A DNA stretch of 64,000 bases. Source: Cercophora sp. LCS_1. Lineage: Eukaryota; Ascomycota; Sordariomycetes; Sordariales; Lasiosphaeriaceae. Position numbers and translations under genes: made by a program. The notes below the pieces were generated by a model that did no database searches, had not been told where the DNA came from, and saw only the letters and a list, made by a program, of their open reading frames with translations. The DNA lies in the NCBI GenBank assembly GCA_036250225.1, contig JAPZLL010000001.1:1054001-1118000 (forward strand), read 5' to 3'. Of this stretch, positions 1 to 12,039 are shown piece after piece (within the stretch, counting starts at the first letter, position 1; every line of letters starts with the position of its first letter).

Positions 1-3000
1 TCCTCAGCTAGCTGGGGGAAGAGGAAGGTAGTCGACCAGTCCAATAACTCAGCTGGCCTATATTAAGAATACGGGGCGGGACGGACAGGTGGGCAGCAGC
101 GGCACTCTCAACATCAGACACTGCTGATAAGAGCTGAACCAGACTCACCTTAGGTAAAACCACTGCAGTCCAACATGTTGTGGAGCACCTGCAGGCTGTT
201 AGAAGGCTGCCGTTAAGGTCTTTTGTCGTCACCTGTGATGCAAATCAATTTACGCGTCCACGGCACGAGTGAGTGCCTGGACGCGCGCGTCAGCTGTTCC
301 CCTCTTCTGGACGTCCATGGATCCCTCGTCCTCTGCCGCATGCGTGCAGATCCGTCGTCTTCGATCGCTGGCCTTGCCAGAAGCGTGTGCTGGCTAGGCT
401 GCCTCGACCGCCAGTAGGCTTCACCGTTTGCGCCGCCCCGGCGGGCTCGAGGGAGGGATTGCATCACCATTGGCCTTGTAGATTTTCATAAGAGCCGAGC
501 TATAGCCCGGCTGGGTGACGGCTAAAGGCGATATAATTTCCCAAAACGGCGGACGTTGTTATGCATTCGGGGTGCGTTCGGGGACCAGGCCGGCCAAATC
601 CTTGCTCACGGCCTCGCCGGAAAGCTGCCCCACAGAACATCTCATAGAACATCTGTCGAAGAAACAGAAGCGTCTGAGCGCGGGGGAATTGGAAGGGTAG
701 GATCGGGGGTTGGGAGGCACAGTTGGATGACGACTCGATCTCATCGTTGGTGGGAGTGCGGCGCTGTGTTGATGCGCCGCTACTAGTGGCGACCTGATGC
801 TGAAGCTGACGGGAGTGCAAGCCGGGGCGAGCGGGATACCATCGGCTGGCGGGCGAAGAGACAGGCGCGGGATGGGATGGGATGGGATGGGATGGGATAG
901 ATGGGAACGCAGGTACCGGACCGACTCTCGCTGACCCCAACAAGGCACAGACTTCAGGACCAAGAGACTCGACCGACCAAGTTTACCCCGCGACCAACCT
1001 AGGCCCTTGCTGTACTCGTCAACAGGTTACATCTCTCGGCTTCTGCGCCGGTTCGGTTTCCCCTTGCGAGAGCAGCTAGCAGCTAGTGCAGCCTTATAAG
1101 ATGACTGCAATATTGGCAGTCCGTCATGCCCCACAGCGACAGAGGGCTTAAGACGGCATCATATAGAGTGCGAACGCCACTCATCGTAGAGGTGAGGGGC
1201 TAGAGTGAGCAAATGAGAGCCACCAGGACGGACAGCATGAACAGCAGCCGGCCGAGCGGGCAGCTAGCAAGTCGGTTAGTCGAGTTGGGTGCGGAACCGT
1301 CGAACCGTTGGTAGCGGCTGCATCGGGAAACAGAAATCATTTTGGAGCGAGGCGAAGCGGCGAGGATGCAGTCGATCAGGTGTTTGGAGACGATGGGCCG
1401 TGGGCAGCGCAGCGTAGTAGAGGAAGAAGAGTCGAGAAACACGCCAGGAGTAGCCTAGTGAAATGAATGGTCCGAGGTTCTAGGTTTCGATGGATCGTCG
1501 ATTCCTTCGTATCACGTCTCATGCCCATCGACTCGGGGAGTTGGATCGGAGGTGGGCGGGCATCTGGATCTTGCCAAGGATTGCGACAAGTGGAGGGGTG
1601 CAAGGTGGAGGCCACACGCGCGACATGGGACCTTCTGCGACAATTCTGAGACATGCCTGGAGTTAAGACCCCTGTCGCTCGCGAATCCCAGCTGCCTCGC
1701 AGCCTCCACACCCGCAGTCGCAGCGCCCCTGCAGATGCTTACCTCAGCCAAGTCACCAATCGCGACGGGTGCCAGGCCCACCGCGGGGTTGATGTCAAAC
1801 AGTCGCGTCTTTTTTTGAACGACAACACCTGACACCTTGCCCACTGCCGACAGAACACCACTCGCCCAACCGCGCCAGCACTGCAGTGCCGCTTGCAGCT
1901 ACCAATTGCTGCGACGCACCGCTTCCCGCGCCTCTGTTAGGGTGTCGTTCATCGGAGCAAAACTGTGGTGTGCAGCGTGTAATCCTGATGAAGTCTCCGG
2001 ATTCGAGCAACCATGGCCAAGACGCGACAGCTTGCCACCATCCATCACGGGCCTGTGCCTGTGGTGAGGCTGGCTGCCAGTCAGTCTTTCGGCTGTTCCT
2101 GAGTTCCCTGCCGCCACCAGACCCGTCCCACCGGCCATTCAGAGCCGCAGGAACGGTGCTCACCTTTCCCTGCTTGGCCAAAGCCGCACACCCATATCCT
2201 CTGAGGACCTACGCCGCGTGCAGCGGGTAAAAGACGAGACGCCTCTGACTGGCAGCTTACAAAAGAGTACGCAACTGTGCCCGTCCGCTCGCAGGAGTCT
2301 CCCATCTTGAGTGGATGATCGTGAGGCAGCGCGGGTGCAGATGGGGATGGGAGCCGAAAGTTCCCCTCGCTGTGCCGTCCCCTACCCAGGAAACACGGTG
2401 CTGTGGCCGGCTGGGACTGGATCGACGTCTCCATTCTGAGATGGCTGGCAGTGCGTAGCAGGAGGCCCGCGAACTGAGATCCGGATCTGAAAAGTCAAAA
2501 CAACGCCCGACGTAAGATGCGGTGCTGCCAAACATGATCTTCGCCGCGGGGTCTTGGGCAAGTTTACCACCTTCGCTGCGACCCTCTGAAATAACCTACA
2601 ACGGATTTACCGTGCAGAAAGTTTGCTGATTGTGCCAGGTTGTCTGTTCTAGCCTACTGACATGTTGCTGAGTCTAGATTTAGATGCCCGTCCAACCGCA
2701 GCATCGTCGTTTGTTTGGTGCGGCAACTGGCCAAGGTCCATGGACGGTGGTGTGGCGGCACCCCAGCCGTTTTCACAGACTGTGAATCTTCTCGAGCACA
2801 CTGTTGAAGTGTCCGGGTGTCCCGACGGTGTTCATGTCATCGGGGCTAACGGTTGCCACTTGGAGACTCGTCGAGGCATGGAGCTGAGACAAGCCACCTC
2901 CTCCAGTGCACACGCTCCCACTCGGCCCAGTCGGTCGAGCACCCACGGCCTAGGTCCCGCGCCGCCGCGTCCCGGTAGGGCATAGCTTCAGATTTGTCTT

Positions 3001-4315
3001 TCTCTCGCTCTGTTGTCTCTTGTCTCGCCACGCCCCGGTGGCCTTTTTTTCTTCTTTTTTTTTCCTCGTTTTCTCACATCGGCCATCCGTTCATTCCCAT
3101 ACCGCCCGTTGGAGCCGTTTCTGCCGTGCCAACTGTGGCTCCCGGGCTCCACGGCCCCATATTCGCTGCGGCGTCCAGGCCTGGCAGGGGTTGGTTAGGG
3201 TCAGACTTGGGCATCTGGGGAGCCTTGTGATCCCTGTGATCGGTGTTTTACCCTGGCTCCCCTTGTTCCCAAAAAGACATTCTCAGCCCAGTCCCTGGTT
3301 CGCCCACGTCTCGCTCACGCCCTCACGCCCGCTACCTGCCCCGTCATCGATGGGCAGATGCTACCCTGGGCGGGCTTTCCTGTCTCCCCTTGTCATCGCC
3401 CGCCAATCCTCCCAACCCCGGCCCTCCCTCATGATCCTTGTACCTCGTCCCCTTCGAGCAGGCCAAGCACCATTCTCGCACACCACATGTCCTTGCTGTC
3501 CACAGACGCAGTCAGGTTTGTATCAAGGAATCCGGCTTAGCTCCTACCGACGTTCCGAACTTGACCGTGCTGAGCGTTAGCCCTCACCCCAGGATGTGGC
3601 TCTTCGTGGTCGGCAACTACTGCCCTACTTTTCTTTTATACCCCCGGGGTCCTGCACCGCCCCGCCATCCGGGCCTCTTTTGCTCCCTTCGCGTCGTCCC
3701 ACCACCCCCAAGTCTACACTAGCTCGCCGTCCTCGTTGCTAGAAGTCACTCCTTTTTCCGAGCCCGCCCGCTCTCTCACTAGCACGCTGTTCTCCATCCT
3801 GATATCGGTCTCTGGTCTATAATATACCAAGAGCTGGCTCTCTTCCACCCCCTCGCCCTCCTCCCGGGACACCAGTGTGAACGACCAGTCTAACGAGTTG
3901 GCTTTCATCCAACTCACCACGCTCCTTTTTTCCCAGTATACCCGAGGCCTCGCCAGTCCTTAACCGTCTCGCACACGCCCCCCTAAACTTGCCAACTATC
4001 AGCCATCATAGACTGGCCTCGCCTTTGTGAGGCTCCCACGTTCCTTGACGTTTCACCGAGACACGAGAGATACTTTGCCGAGGGTCAATCCGGATATCCA
4101 CGCACTCACTCACTCCATACCGCCGCACGCTTCTCTCGCTCAGAGATACACACACCGGCAACCGCCAGGGACCAGACCAGACCAGACCACCGAGCGCGTT
4201 ACAGTTGCTTGTAAGTTGTGAGACGGCCTGAACTGGCTCTTGACACACGCACGATCGTGGTGGAGCCGTCGGACGGGACGCTGAACCACCAGGGCTCCTT
4301 TCCGCCCAAGAATTC
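1..4315. other. Non-coding flank upstream of the Rua1-like gene
   Basis: I see no gene in this stretch. The open frames have no recognisable domain, lack a plausible intron set and often overlap on both strands. Pyrimidine-rich blocks near 2990-3090 and 3600-4000 resemble fungal promoter or leader sequence, so the transcript of the gene at 4582 may begin well upstream. A short (GGGAT)6 repeat and a (GACCA)4 run at about 4170-4189 are the only repeats noticed. Confidence 0.5.
869..898. repeat. (GGGAT)6 pentanucleotide microsatellite
   Basis: Six perfect tandem GGGAT units occur in the non-coding left flank. Runs of three G separated by AT could in principle fold as a G-quadruplex on the + strand, but that is inference. 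No gene overlaps it. Confidence 0.85.
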
Positions 4316-4585
4316 ATGCTAACCTCCCACGGGCGTGTCCAGTTTCCGGTCAATAATAGATTAACCACACACACTCCTTGTATACTCGTTCATGGCAATG
4401 GACTCAAGTCAAGCCCAACTGTACGCCAGCCCCAGTTCCTAGACACCGTGAACCAGGAACGCAGGACTTACATAGATATTATAGACGGCAGCAAATACAG
4501 ATCCCCTCCTTCGCCTTCAACAGCCCCAATAACAAGTTCAGGAGAGACGTCCCGCCGCCGCGGCCAGCCCCCATCGTCACCATGA
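4316..4585 (+). promoter_or_regulatory. 89-codon upstream ORF overlapping the Rua1-like start (ATGA)
   Basis: A true ATG at 4316 opens an 89-codon frame whose TGA stop (4583-4585) overlaps the ATG of the main gene (4582-4584) in the arrangement ATGA. The frame differs from the main gene. If the leader is not spliced here, ribosomes translating this ORF would terminate exactly at the main start, the geometry used in termination-reinitiation coupling. The encoded peptide has no recognisable domain. A leader intron covering this region would remove it. Confidence 0.5.
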
Positions 4586-6506
4586 ACGCCGGCGGCCTTC
4601 CAGCAAAAACCGAGTCGATGTCGGCGCCCCAGGGAGTGTGGACCACGCCCGCTACTCAAGGCATGAGGCCGCGGCCCGCCACCATCCACGAGGGCTTCTC
4701 GTACAGCATAGGGGAGGGATTCGAGGGTGTCCCAGCCTGGGACTCGTCGTCGATACAAATGCAGCAGACCCCGAGCGACACCATGTCATCCCGTCCCCTC
4801 TCAGTCCACCAAGATTTCTACCCCGCGACCACGATGGAGGGCAGTGAGTGCTTCAGCCAGGCCGGCACTATCGGCGGCGGGCTAACCATGTTGTCAGACA
4901 CCTGGGCGCAGAAGCCGTGTGAGGAGACGTACGAGATACCTGGGTTGGACAACGAGATGGGCGCGATCGGACAGGCATACACCACCGACGAGGCAATCCC
5001 TATCCTCGACCTTCGCTACTCCGGACCGCCCATGGACGGCGACTCATTACCGTTCGACAATGGCCTCAATCCCCGCAGAATGTCAGGCTCATCCTTCACC
5101 GTGTCGACATCGGGTGGCCTTTCGGACATGCCATCGTATGAGGATTTCTCGGCTGCTCTTTCTGACGCGCCGTCCTTTTCGTCCGAATACCCACCACCCT
5201 CGAACCGAAACTCGTTGATGTCGTCCACACAACTGTCACCGGTGGCCTCGCCTCGGATGACGCCCCAGAGCCGGTCTGAGCTGGTCCGAACGCAGAGCAG
5301 GGGCCGCGCCTCGCCGTCGCCACGGCCAGGAATGCGCGCGGCTCCGTACAGCGTAGAGGGCGCAAGGAACAAGCGATGGTCCACGGGCTCATATGGCACG
5401 ACTCCCAATCGTCGCCCGTCGCCGTTCGTGTATCATCCCCACGACCCTTTCAACGCGCACGCTCGAATGTCGTCCCGCCACTCGTCGCCCACAATCGGTC
5501 ACGGTCAGCTTCCTCTCAACTATGGCAATTTGCAGGCAGCACAACAGCATCCTTATCTTCTCAGCAACGCCCCGTACCGCAACAGCATGCTCTTGCCCTC
5601 TCAATTACCTTCACACGCATTTCACCCAGATGCCCATCACTACGAGGCACCTCCTCCATTGCTCTCCCATGGTCTCTTCCGGATGCTCCAGAGCAATGCG
5701 GATCCCCACTCTCTTCACAGCCATTATACCGATCTGTCTGATCCCCCAGATCTGTATGCCTCTCTTCATGAGGAGCAGATTCCCCCTCCACCGGAGGACA
5801 TGAATCCTACCGACCAAGACCTCGTTCCCCACGAGCAAGAGCTGCGATTTGATGGCGATCTGTACACCCCGAGATGGGTCCGCGGTCACGGAAACAAGCG
5901 CGAGGGTTGGTGTGGAATTTGTAAGCCTGGGCGGTGGTTGGTCCTAAAGAACTCTGCTTTCTGGTATGACAAGAGCTTTACGCATGGTATTAGTGCGGCA
6001 ACCGGGAATCCTTTCCAGGAGCCGCAAGAGACGAGGCGGATGGACGGCAACCCCGACGTTTGGGAGGGGCTTTGCGGTAGTTGTAATGAGTGGATCGCGC
6101 TTGTTAGCAGCAAGAAGAAGGGAACCACCTGGTTCAGACACGCATACAAGGTCGGTTGCAAAGAGTCGGTTTCATTACCACTGTACTAACCGTTTCGCAG
6201 TGCCACACACACCCTAAGATCAAGGACGCTCCCAAACGCCGAAGAGAGAGCAGTCACACGAGGAATCTTGCCGCGGCAACCATGGCCAAGCCAAAAACGG
6301 AGCCTCTGACACCTCAGATGACCCCAGCTGCGTCTGTTGCAAACACTCCCACTCCCGCTCAGGCTCAGATTCAGGCGCAAGCTCAAGCTCAAGCTCAAAC
6401 CACGCCTCAGCCGTCCAACGGGCAGCAAACACCGAGTCCCCAGCAATTACAAGCGCCGCAACAGCCTCTACAGTCCCAGGCGCAACAGCAGCCTCAATCG
6501 CAACAA

Positions 6507-6546
<40 letters not shown>

Positions 6547-6800
6547 CTCAGCAGCAGTCTCAGCAGCAACCACAGCCGCCCCAGATGCCGCAACACCAGC
6601 ATCAACCCCACGAGCATTACCAGCACCTTTCACACGAGCCCCATCAGCACCAGCACCAATACCAGCATCAGCATCATCAGCATCCTCACCCGCATCCTCA
6701 TCCTCAATTCCATATGCAAGTGACGTCGGCACCACCACAGCCCCCGCCACAGCCGCGGCCGGTGATCACCAACATGGACGGTTATCCGAACATGATCTGA
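4582..6800 (+). CDS. Rua1/Meu26-like transcriptional regulator with Gln/His-rich tail
   Basis: Two exons, 4582-6150 and 6201-6800, give 722 residues. The 50-nt intron has a GTCGGT donor, a CTAAC branch site and a GCAG acceptor, and reading through it hits a stop. The start is the first in-frame ATG of the open frame and has a good context (CACCATG). Residues about 1-415 are low-complexity, Ser/Pro-rich and probably disordered. Residues about 425-530 match the Rua1 C-terminal domain (former DUF4451): WCGIC, a Trp/Tyr-rich core, a second CGSC pair and a CHTH segment after the intron, consistent with zinc binding. Rua1 activates glycolipid genes in Ustilago and Meu26 is a meiotic protein of fission yeast. 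Residues 531-722 are unusually Gln- and His-rich, with a 15-Gln run. The targets here are unknown. The domain call is firm, the role is inferred. Confidence 0.82.
6501..6545 (+). repeat. CAG/CAA trinucleotide tract coding polyglutamine
   Basis: Three CAA, eleven CAG and one CAA codon encode 15 consecutive glutamines in the C-terminal tail of the Rua1-like protein. Further Q-P-Q and His-rich stretches follow. The uninterrupted CAG core is a typical length-variable microsatellite. Confidence 0.9.
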
Positions 6801-9800
6801 TTTTGCTCGAACGGTTCCCTTTTCCCGGATCGAAACGCGTGATGACACTTGACGTAATGATTCCCGACACCGGAATGCTTGGAGTTGGCTAATAGAATGG
6901 GATCCGGAAATGTGCTGGCTGGCTGGCTGCTTGGATGTTCGCGGGTTGGCTGTGGAGGGGAAGGTGCCATCATGGGGTGGACGGAAAGTACGCAGTGCGA
7001 AGAGGATAATCTAATGGCATTGGAAAAAGCGACTCTTCATAACGTTCTCAAGATACCAGAAACCTTGTTTGTCTTCCCCTGTTCCCCTCGTTTTATTGTT
7101 TTGCCCCCTTTCTTTGACTATTTTTCTTGCATATTCTTCATTCACTTCGTCTATTTGATTTTGGTTGTTTTTTCTTTCCTGCTTTTTACCTTTTTTTTTT
7201 GCCTTTCGTTCTCCCATGAAACAAAATCGCCACTACCTTACCTTATCTCTTGGTTCATTTTCGAAAACCTATTTCATTGTCACGACATTCCTTTTTACGA
7301 ACAATAGGATAGCTTAGGTAGCGTCATCCCCCCTTTTAACGGACCGTTGATACCCCTAGGATGGGACTGGAAATGGAAGGGCTTTCGAGAGGAGGAAAGC
7401 AAACCTGGGACGAATTTTGGGAGGAGAGCTTCAAATGGGGTTCAAGCGACAGTTGGGAATGAACCAGATTGGCGAGTAGATAGTCAATGGAATGAAAATG
7501 AATTTGCCGTAAAACCCGGTTGTTTCCATTGCGTGACTGACTTCCTCTACAACCTCAACTTCAGGGGACCATGTTTACACCAGATCTAAATGCCGAGAAG
7601 TTGGGTATTTTTCCAGCGCAAGGCAGCAACGCACAATTCGATCTAAACTCGGAAACTCAATATTCCATCTCGTTTCGCTTTTCTGGTAAACATGGCATCC
7701 CGATGCGACCTTCCACCTCAGCCTCATGTCCGTTCTCTCCATCTCAGCTCTGTTGCAGTGGAGTCATTTCATCCCCTGTCGACTCCCTCCCCCACAACAG
7801 AGAGGATGAAAAAGAAACACGTCTAGTATGTACCTGAGCGAGTGAGTGAGAGCCTTACGCTAAACCTAATAATATCTCATGATGCGACTGGTATCGTGAG
7901 GAGGAAATCGTGAAACATCTTCCGGCGAGGGGGGGTGTTGGTTGACCAGCCTCCTCGCACAGAGTGGTACCGACTACGTTTGATGATCCGCACCAACGCT
8001 GCGGCAAGAAGCGCCCGACCCATACAAACGACGAAGCAAGGAGACGAAAAACCACTCCGCCAACACAGACAGACAGACGCACACAGACATGATCTTCCAA
8101 CCCCGAGTTCGGTAGAGAGTCAGAGCTGCGACCCGGGAATCTCGGAGACACACACAACAGGATGTTTTTTTTCCCCCTACAAGGACAGGTGCAGGCAGGG
8201 ACCAGGACAACCTTGACGACGGAAGCGAACGGCGAACAAAGATCCGCACACCGCGATCCGCATCGCAGAAGGCATGGTCCTTGTTGAACTTGGGATGGCA
8301 TGATGCTTAGTCCTGTACTCGCTTGTTTGCTTGCATGCTTAGAAGCAAAGGAGAGCGGATTTGATGAATGAGAGTGTGTCCAAACATGTGTGCGAGCACA
8401 CACCGGTTCGGGGATTATACGTGGGGTGCTTGGTTTTCGCCATGTACTGCATATTTGTCACTCCGGCGGTTGGAGGAGATATCTCCCGTCTCCTGCCCAC
8501 TCACCGGTCCTCGTCTCGACATTCTCTCTTCTGTCCTGTCGTGAGTTACAAAGTTCGGAGATGGCGGAATGAGAAGACAGCCGCCGTCCCGTTTGGTTGG
8601 AGTCTAGAAGCTAATTCCACGAGATTCATGCGATCTCTGCCCCCATGACGTGCTTTTGTGGCGGGAGTGGTTTCTTTTTTCGCTTTTTCGCGCAACACCC
8701 ATGGGGGAAAAGCAATATTCTCGAATCCTCGGCTGCCCTACGGAGCCACATGGCAGGGATGCTAAAGTGCTTGCAGCTTTTCAGCTCGGGTGGGAACTCC
8801 GTGGCGGCCTATCCGCGACCGACAGACGATGTTGGTCACTTTTGGTGGCCGCGATCTTCACAATTGACATCAGTAAGGGGTTGGGTCTCGTTTCAGCGGC
8901 TCACAGCACTTCCAACCATAAGTGTCGTCCCCCAGATTTACGCGTGGCGATTTCTTGCCGCGCAGTCCAAAAGGCTGTGCCGCCGAGCCGCCGAGCAGAA
9001 TTCACGGCTCAATGGGGCCGGTGAGGTGAGGTCGGGGAAGGTTTGCGCCGGAGGAGGAAGGTGAGGGGCAGCTTTCGTGGTCCTTGGGCCGCCCCGCTGT
9101 CCATTGGTTCGATTACCCGAGGGAAGAGCGCACGGCCGTCTGCGATGGGAGCTCTTCAGCCATTCATCGACAGAACACTGGACCGAGAGAGCGCATCTTG
9201 AGATCAACTGGTGGATACACTTATATCCTGGTCCCAACTCTGGTGTCTGTACATATCCAGGAGGCGGACTCTGGCGCCGTCCTGTCATCTCAACGTCGGA
9301 TGTTTGGGTCTTGCGTTGTGCAGCCGACTGCAGAACCGAAAGTTTGAAGGTTCCGGAACCTGGAAATTAAACTGCCCCGGCTTTTCTCCAGACCTCCATC
9401 AACCAATCACCTTGGTTCCGTCCCTGTGTCCAGACGGCAACTTGGAGAATCGAGACTCCTGCTGACGACGTGCTGCTCAGGAGTTGATGGACAAGAGACA
9501 GTACCGGGATTGCGCACGGGGCGAGGCGCGGGGAGATGTGTGTTTTCGCACCCATCGGCTTCGGTTGCGGTGTTGTCTAGAAGCCTTCAACACTGGGAGA
9601 CGAGACCAATGATGCTTCTCAGCGCTTCCGGTCTCTGTGCCATGCACATCGGGCGGCATCGTGCGTTGCTTTGACGCAGGAACCGCAAAGACGGGTTGCC
9701 AACGAGCTAATGAAAAGTGTCGCCGTCCCCAGCTCTTGGAGCCCATCAAAGTGAGGTTCATCTATCGGCAGTGGATAGACACGTCACTTTGCGAGTTCCA

Positions 9801-11990
9801 GGGGCAGCTCCTCAATTTCGCTCGCTGCATTGTATATTGTCCAAGCTGTGAGGCGTCAGGTCCTACGCCCCACTGTCTGTCGTCGCGGACTCCCGTTCGC
9901 TCGCAGCCGTCGAAAGGAGGCTGGAGATGGGGCGATTTGCTGAGCTGCGATGCAGCCCCTATGTGCCCGTGGACGTCTGTCGCATCCGCAGTAAGCCCGC
10001 GTTCGCACTTGCCTTAGTGCCTCCAACTGAGAAGAGAGCTAGATCAGAGGTAAACTCCACGCGGCGGCTACTCGGACATTGGAAACAGAGGATCGTCGTT
10101 GGGTGAGCAACCACTGAGTGTTGCTAACTGGATAGCTGAGGTTTTTTATGTATCGTGGTGTCGTCCGTCCCGAGAATGCTTGTCCAGAGCAGTGCGCTGC
10201 AACCTCGGGGTTGTAGAGAAGTCAACGTGGTAACATCAACAGGGCAGCTGCGACCTGGGTCAGACCTTTCCCCAGCTTTTGGCGGCTCACGGTCCACAGA
10301 CGGCCCAAATCCGCGACCAAAATCCCCCGGAGAAGAATTGCAGCCAGAATATGCCGTGAACTATCGCAAGACTTGAGCAGGCCATACCAGGCCAAGGACA
10401 ATGGGAGACGTATCGTCCCCGACCCCGGGTGCCAAGAACGACGGGCTGCCATCCCGCGGGCTTTCGCAGTGCTCGCTGCTGTCGGCTACATGTTGACAAG
10501 GGGTCAGCTTTGAGTCATCAGACGTGCAGAGAGTCGTCTCAGGCACTCCTGTGCCTCTCAGCCAATGGTTCTGACTGTTGGCCTCTGAACTCAGGCACAT
10601 CTTTTGCATGCGGAGCTTTCAGAAGCGGGAGCAGCATCAAGCACGCAACCACCCCACGAGGCAAGCTTGCTTTGGAGCTGGCGAGGACCTCAACCGACTG
10701 GCCCTGGCATCACTGTCTCGCGCCAGTGTTCAAAAACCACACGCCGGGGACACGACGTTTCGGGCCGGCGTTGCAGCGGGCATCTCAAGCTGCTTGGAGC
10801 TGCATCCCGTAGGGGAACTTGTGGAGCATCTGTATCTTCCCTTTGGCCGCTGGTCCAGCTGTCAAAGAGCGGTGGATCGACGGGCTCTCAGAGCATTCCT
10901 GTTGCGGAGAGACTCACTTTTTGGGACGCAGCAGGCAGGGGGACGGCGCCGGCATTTCGACCTGTCGACACTCCCTTGAGAGTATCCGAGCATCGTAACA
11001 CAGGGAAATCAAACAGTCCTTGGTTTTCGTCCTCACGTTGGATGATATCGCATATGTATTCCCCGCCTCGGTGCCTTGAGGGAAGGCCTGCCAGTTGAAA
11101 GCAACCTCCGCTTGGTTCCTTAGCCGCCCCCGGTCACACTCTCACCTCGCAACGAAGCGCAGATAGGTCTGGCTGGCTGGCTGATTTCCGTGCAGCGCCT
11201 GCTCCCACAACCTCGCAACTGTCTTGTCATATCGTCGCTCAGCATATACCTCGCACGCCAGGAACATAGACCACACGGCGCTTGGTTCCGCCCTCTATCT
11301 GTCTTCCTGTCCGCACCTCACCGTCGCACTCCGGTGCCCCGCTAAGTCGGCATAACACTTACAGGGGGAACCGTGCTCGAGCCTAGCGCTTGTTGCCCAC
11401 TCGCAACCAGGTCAGCCAGGCTTGCACAGACCCGTAAACGGTACACTACAGAAGCCCTTTTTTTTTCAACCGTTATTTCAGCCTTGGCAAGGAACTGGAA
11501 AGATATCCTTATATTCCCTCGCGGCCCCCTCTCACGGACACCCTGGGACAGTTCATTGTTATTTTCGTTTTGGCGATTGCACGCCCTGTTTTCTTCCCTC
11601 GTCGGGTAATGCTCTCACCGGTAGATGAACCCCTCCCTTTCCCCTTTTTTCCCCATCTATCATCCCTGGGTGCCGCTCGTTGCCTGGGATCCAGTGTCTC
11701 TAGAGGAATGCCCGCATGCTAACAACGACACCTCCACCTAGCTTAATGACCATTGCTGCCACGAAACCCGTTCGAACCGTCGACAATTCCTTAGTAATAG
11801 GCACATAATACAGCCCTCCAACCGTCAGTATCCTTAGCTTGAAACGTTGACGAACCCGCCTGTTTGCCGTGCCTCTCCCGTGAGTTGCCCAAATCGGCTT
11901 GTCGACCCGTTCTCGATATTGCGAGCTTCGCACGGCTCGACAGTTCTGAACGGCCGGAACAAAAGCAGCTGGTGTCCACTGCGCAACGTC
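6801..11990. other. 5.2-kb intergenic region, no gene recognised
   Basis: Positions 6801-7260 look like 3' UTR and terminator sequence of the Rua1-like gene, with a T-rich block at about 7076-7230. From there to 11.1 kb I see only short open frames on both strands without domains, conserved motifs or a coherent exon chain. From about 11.1 to 12.0 kb pyrimidine-rich sequence resembles the promoter and leader of the PHD-finger gene. A distal gene with very small exons cannot be excluded by eye. Confidence 0.5.
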
Positions 11991-12039
11991 ATGGTCTGGC
12001 CTGGGATATATGAGAGTTAGAGAACTGAATCTGCTATGA
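11991..12039 (+). promoter_or_regulatory. Two overlapping 9-codon upstream ORFs before the PHD-finger gene
   Basis: The first uORF is ATG 11991 to TAG 12018-12020 (nine residues). The second is ATG 12010 to TGA 12037-12039 (nine residues). The second stop overlaps the main ATG (12036-12038) as ATGA. Both start with genuine ATG codons and contain no obvious splice sites. This would place terminating ribosomes at the main start codon. Their effect on translation is inferred. Confidence 0.5.

Noticed and set aside
9090..9125. tRNA-like B-box (GGTTCGATTAC)
   Set aside because: No A-box at the right distance and no acceptor or anticodon stem could be folded.
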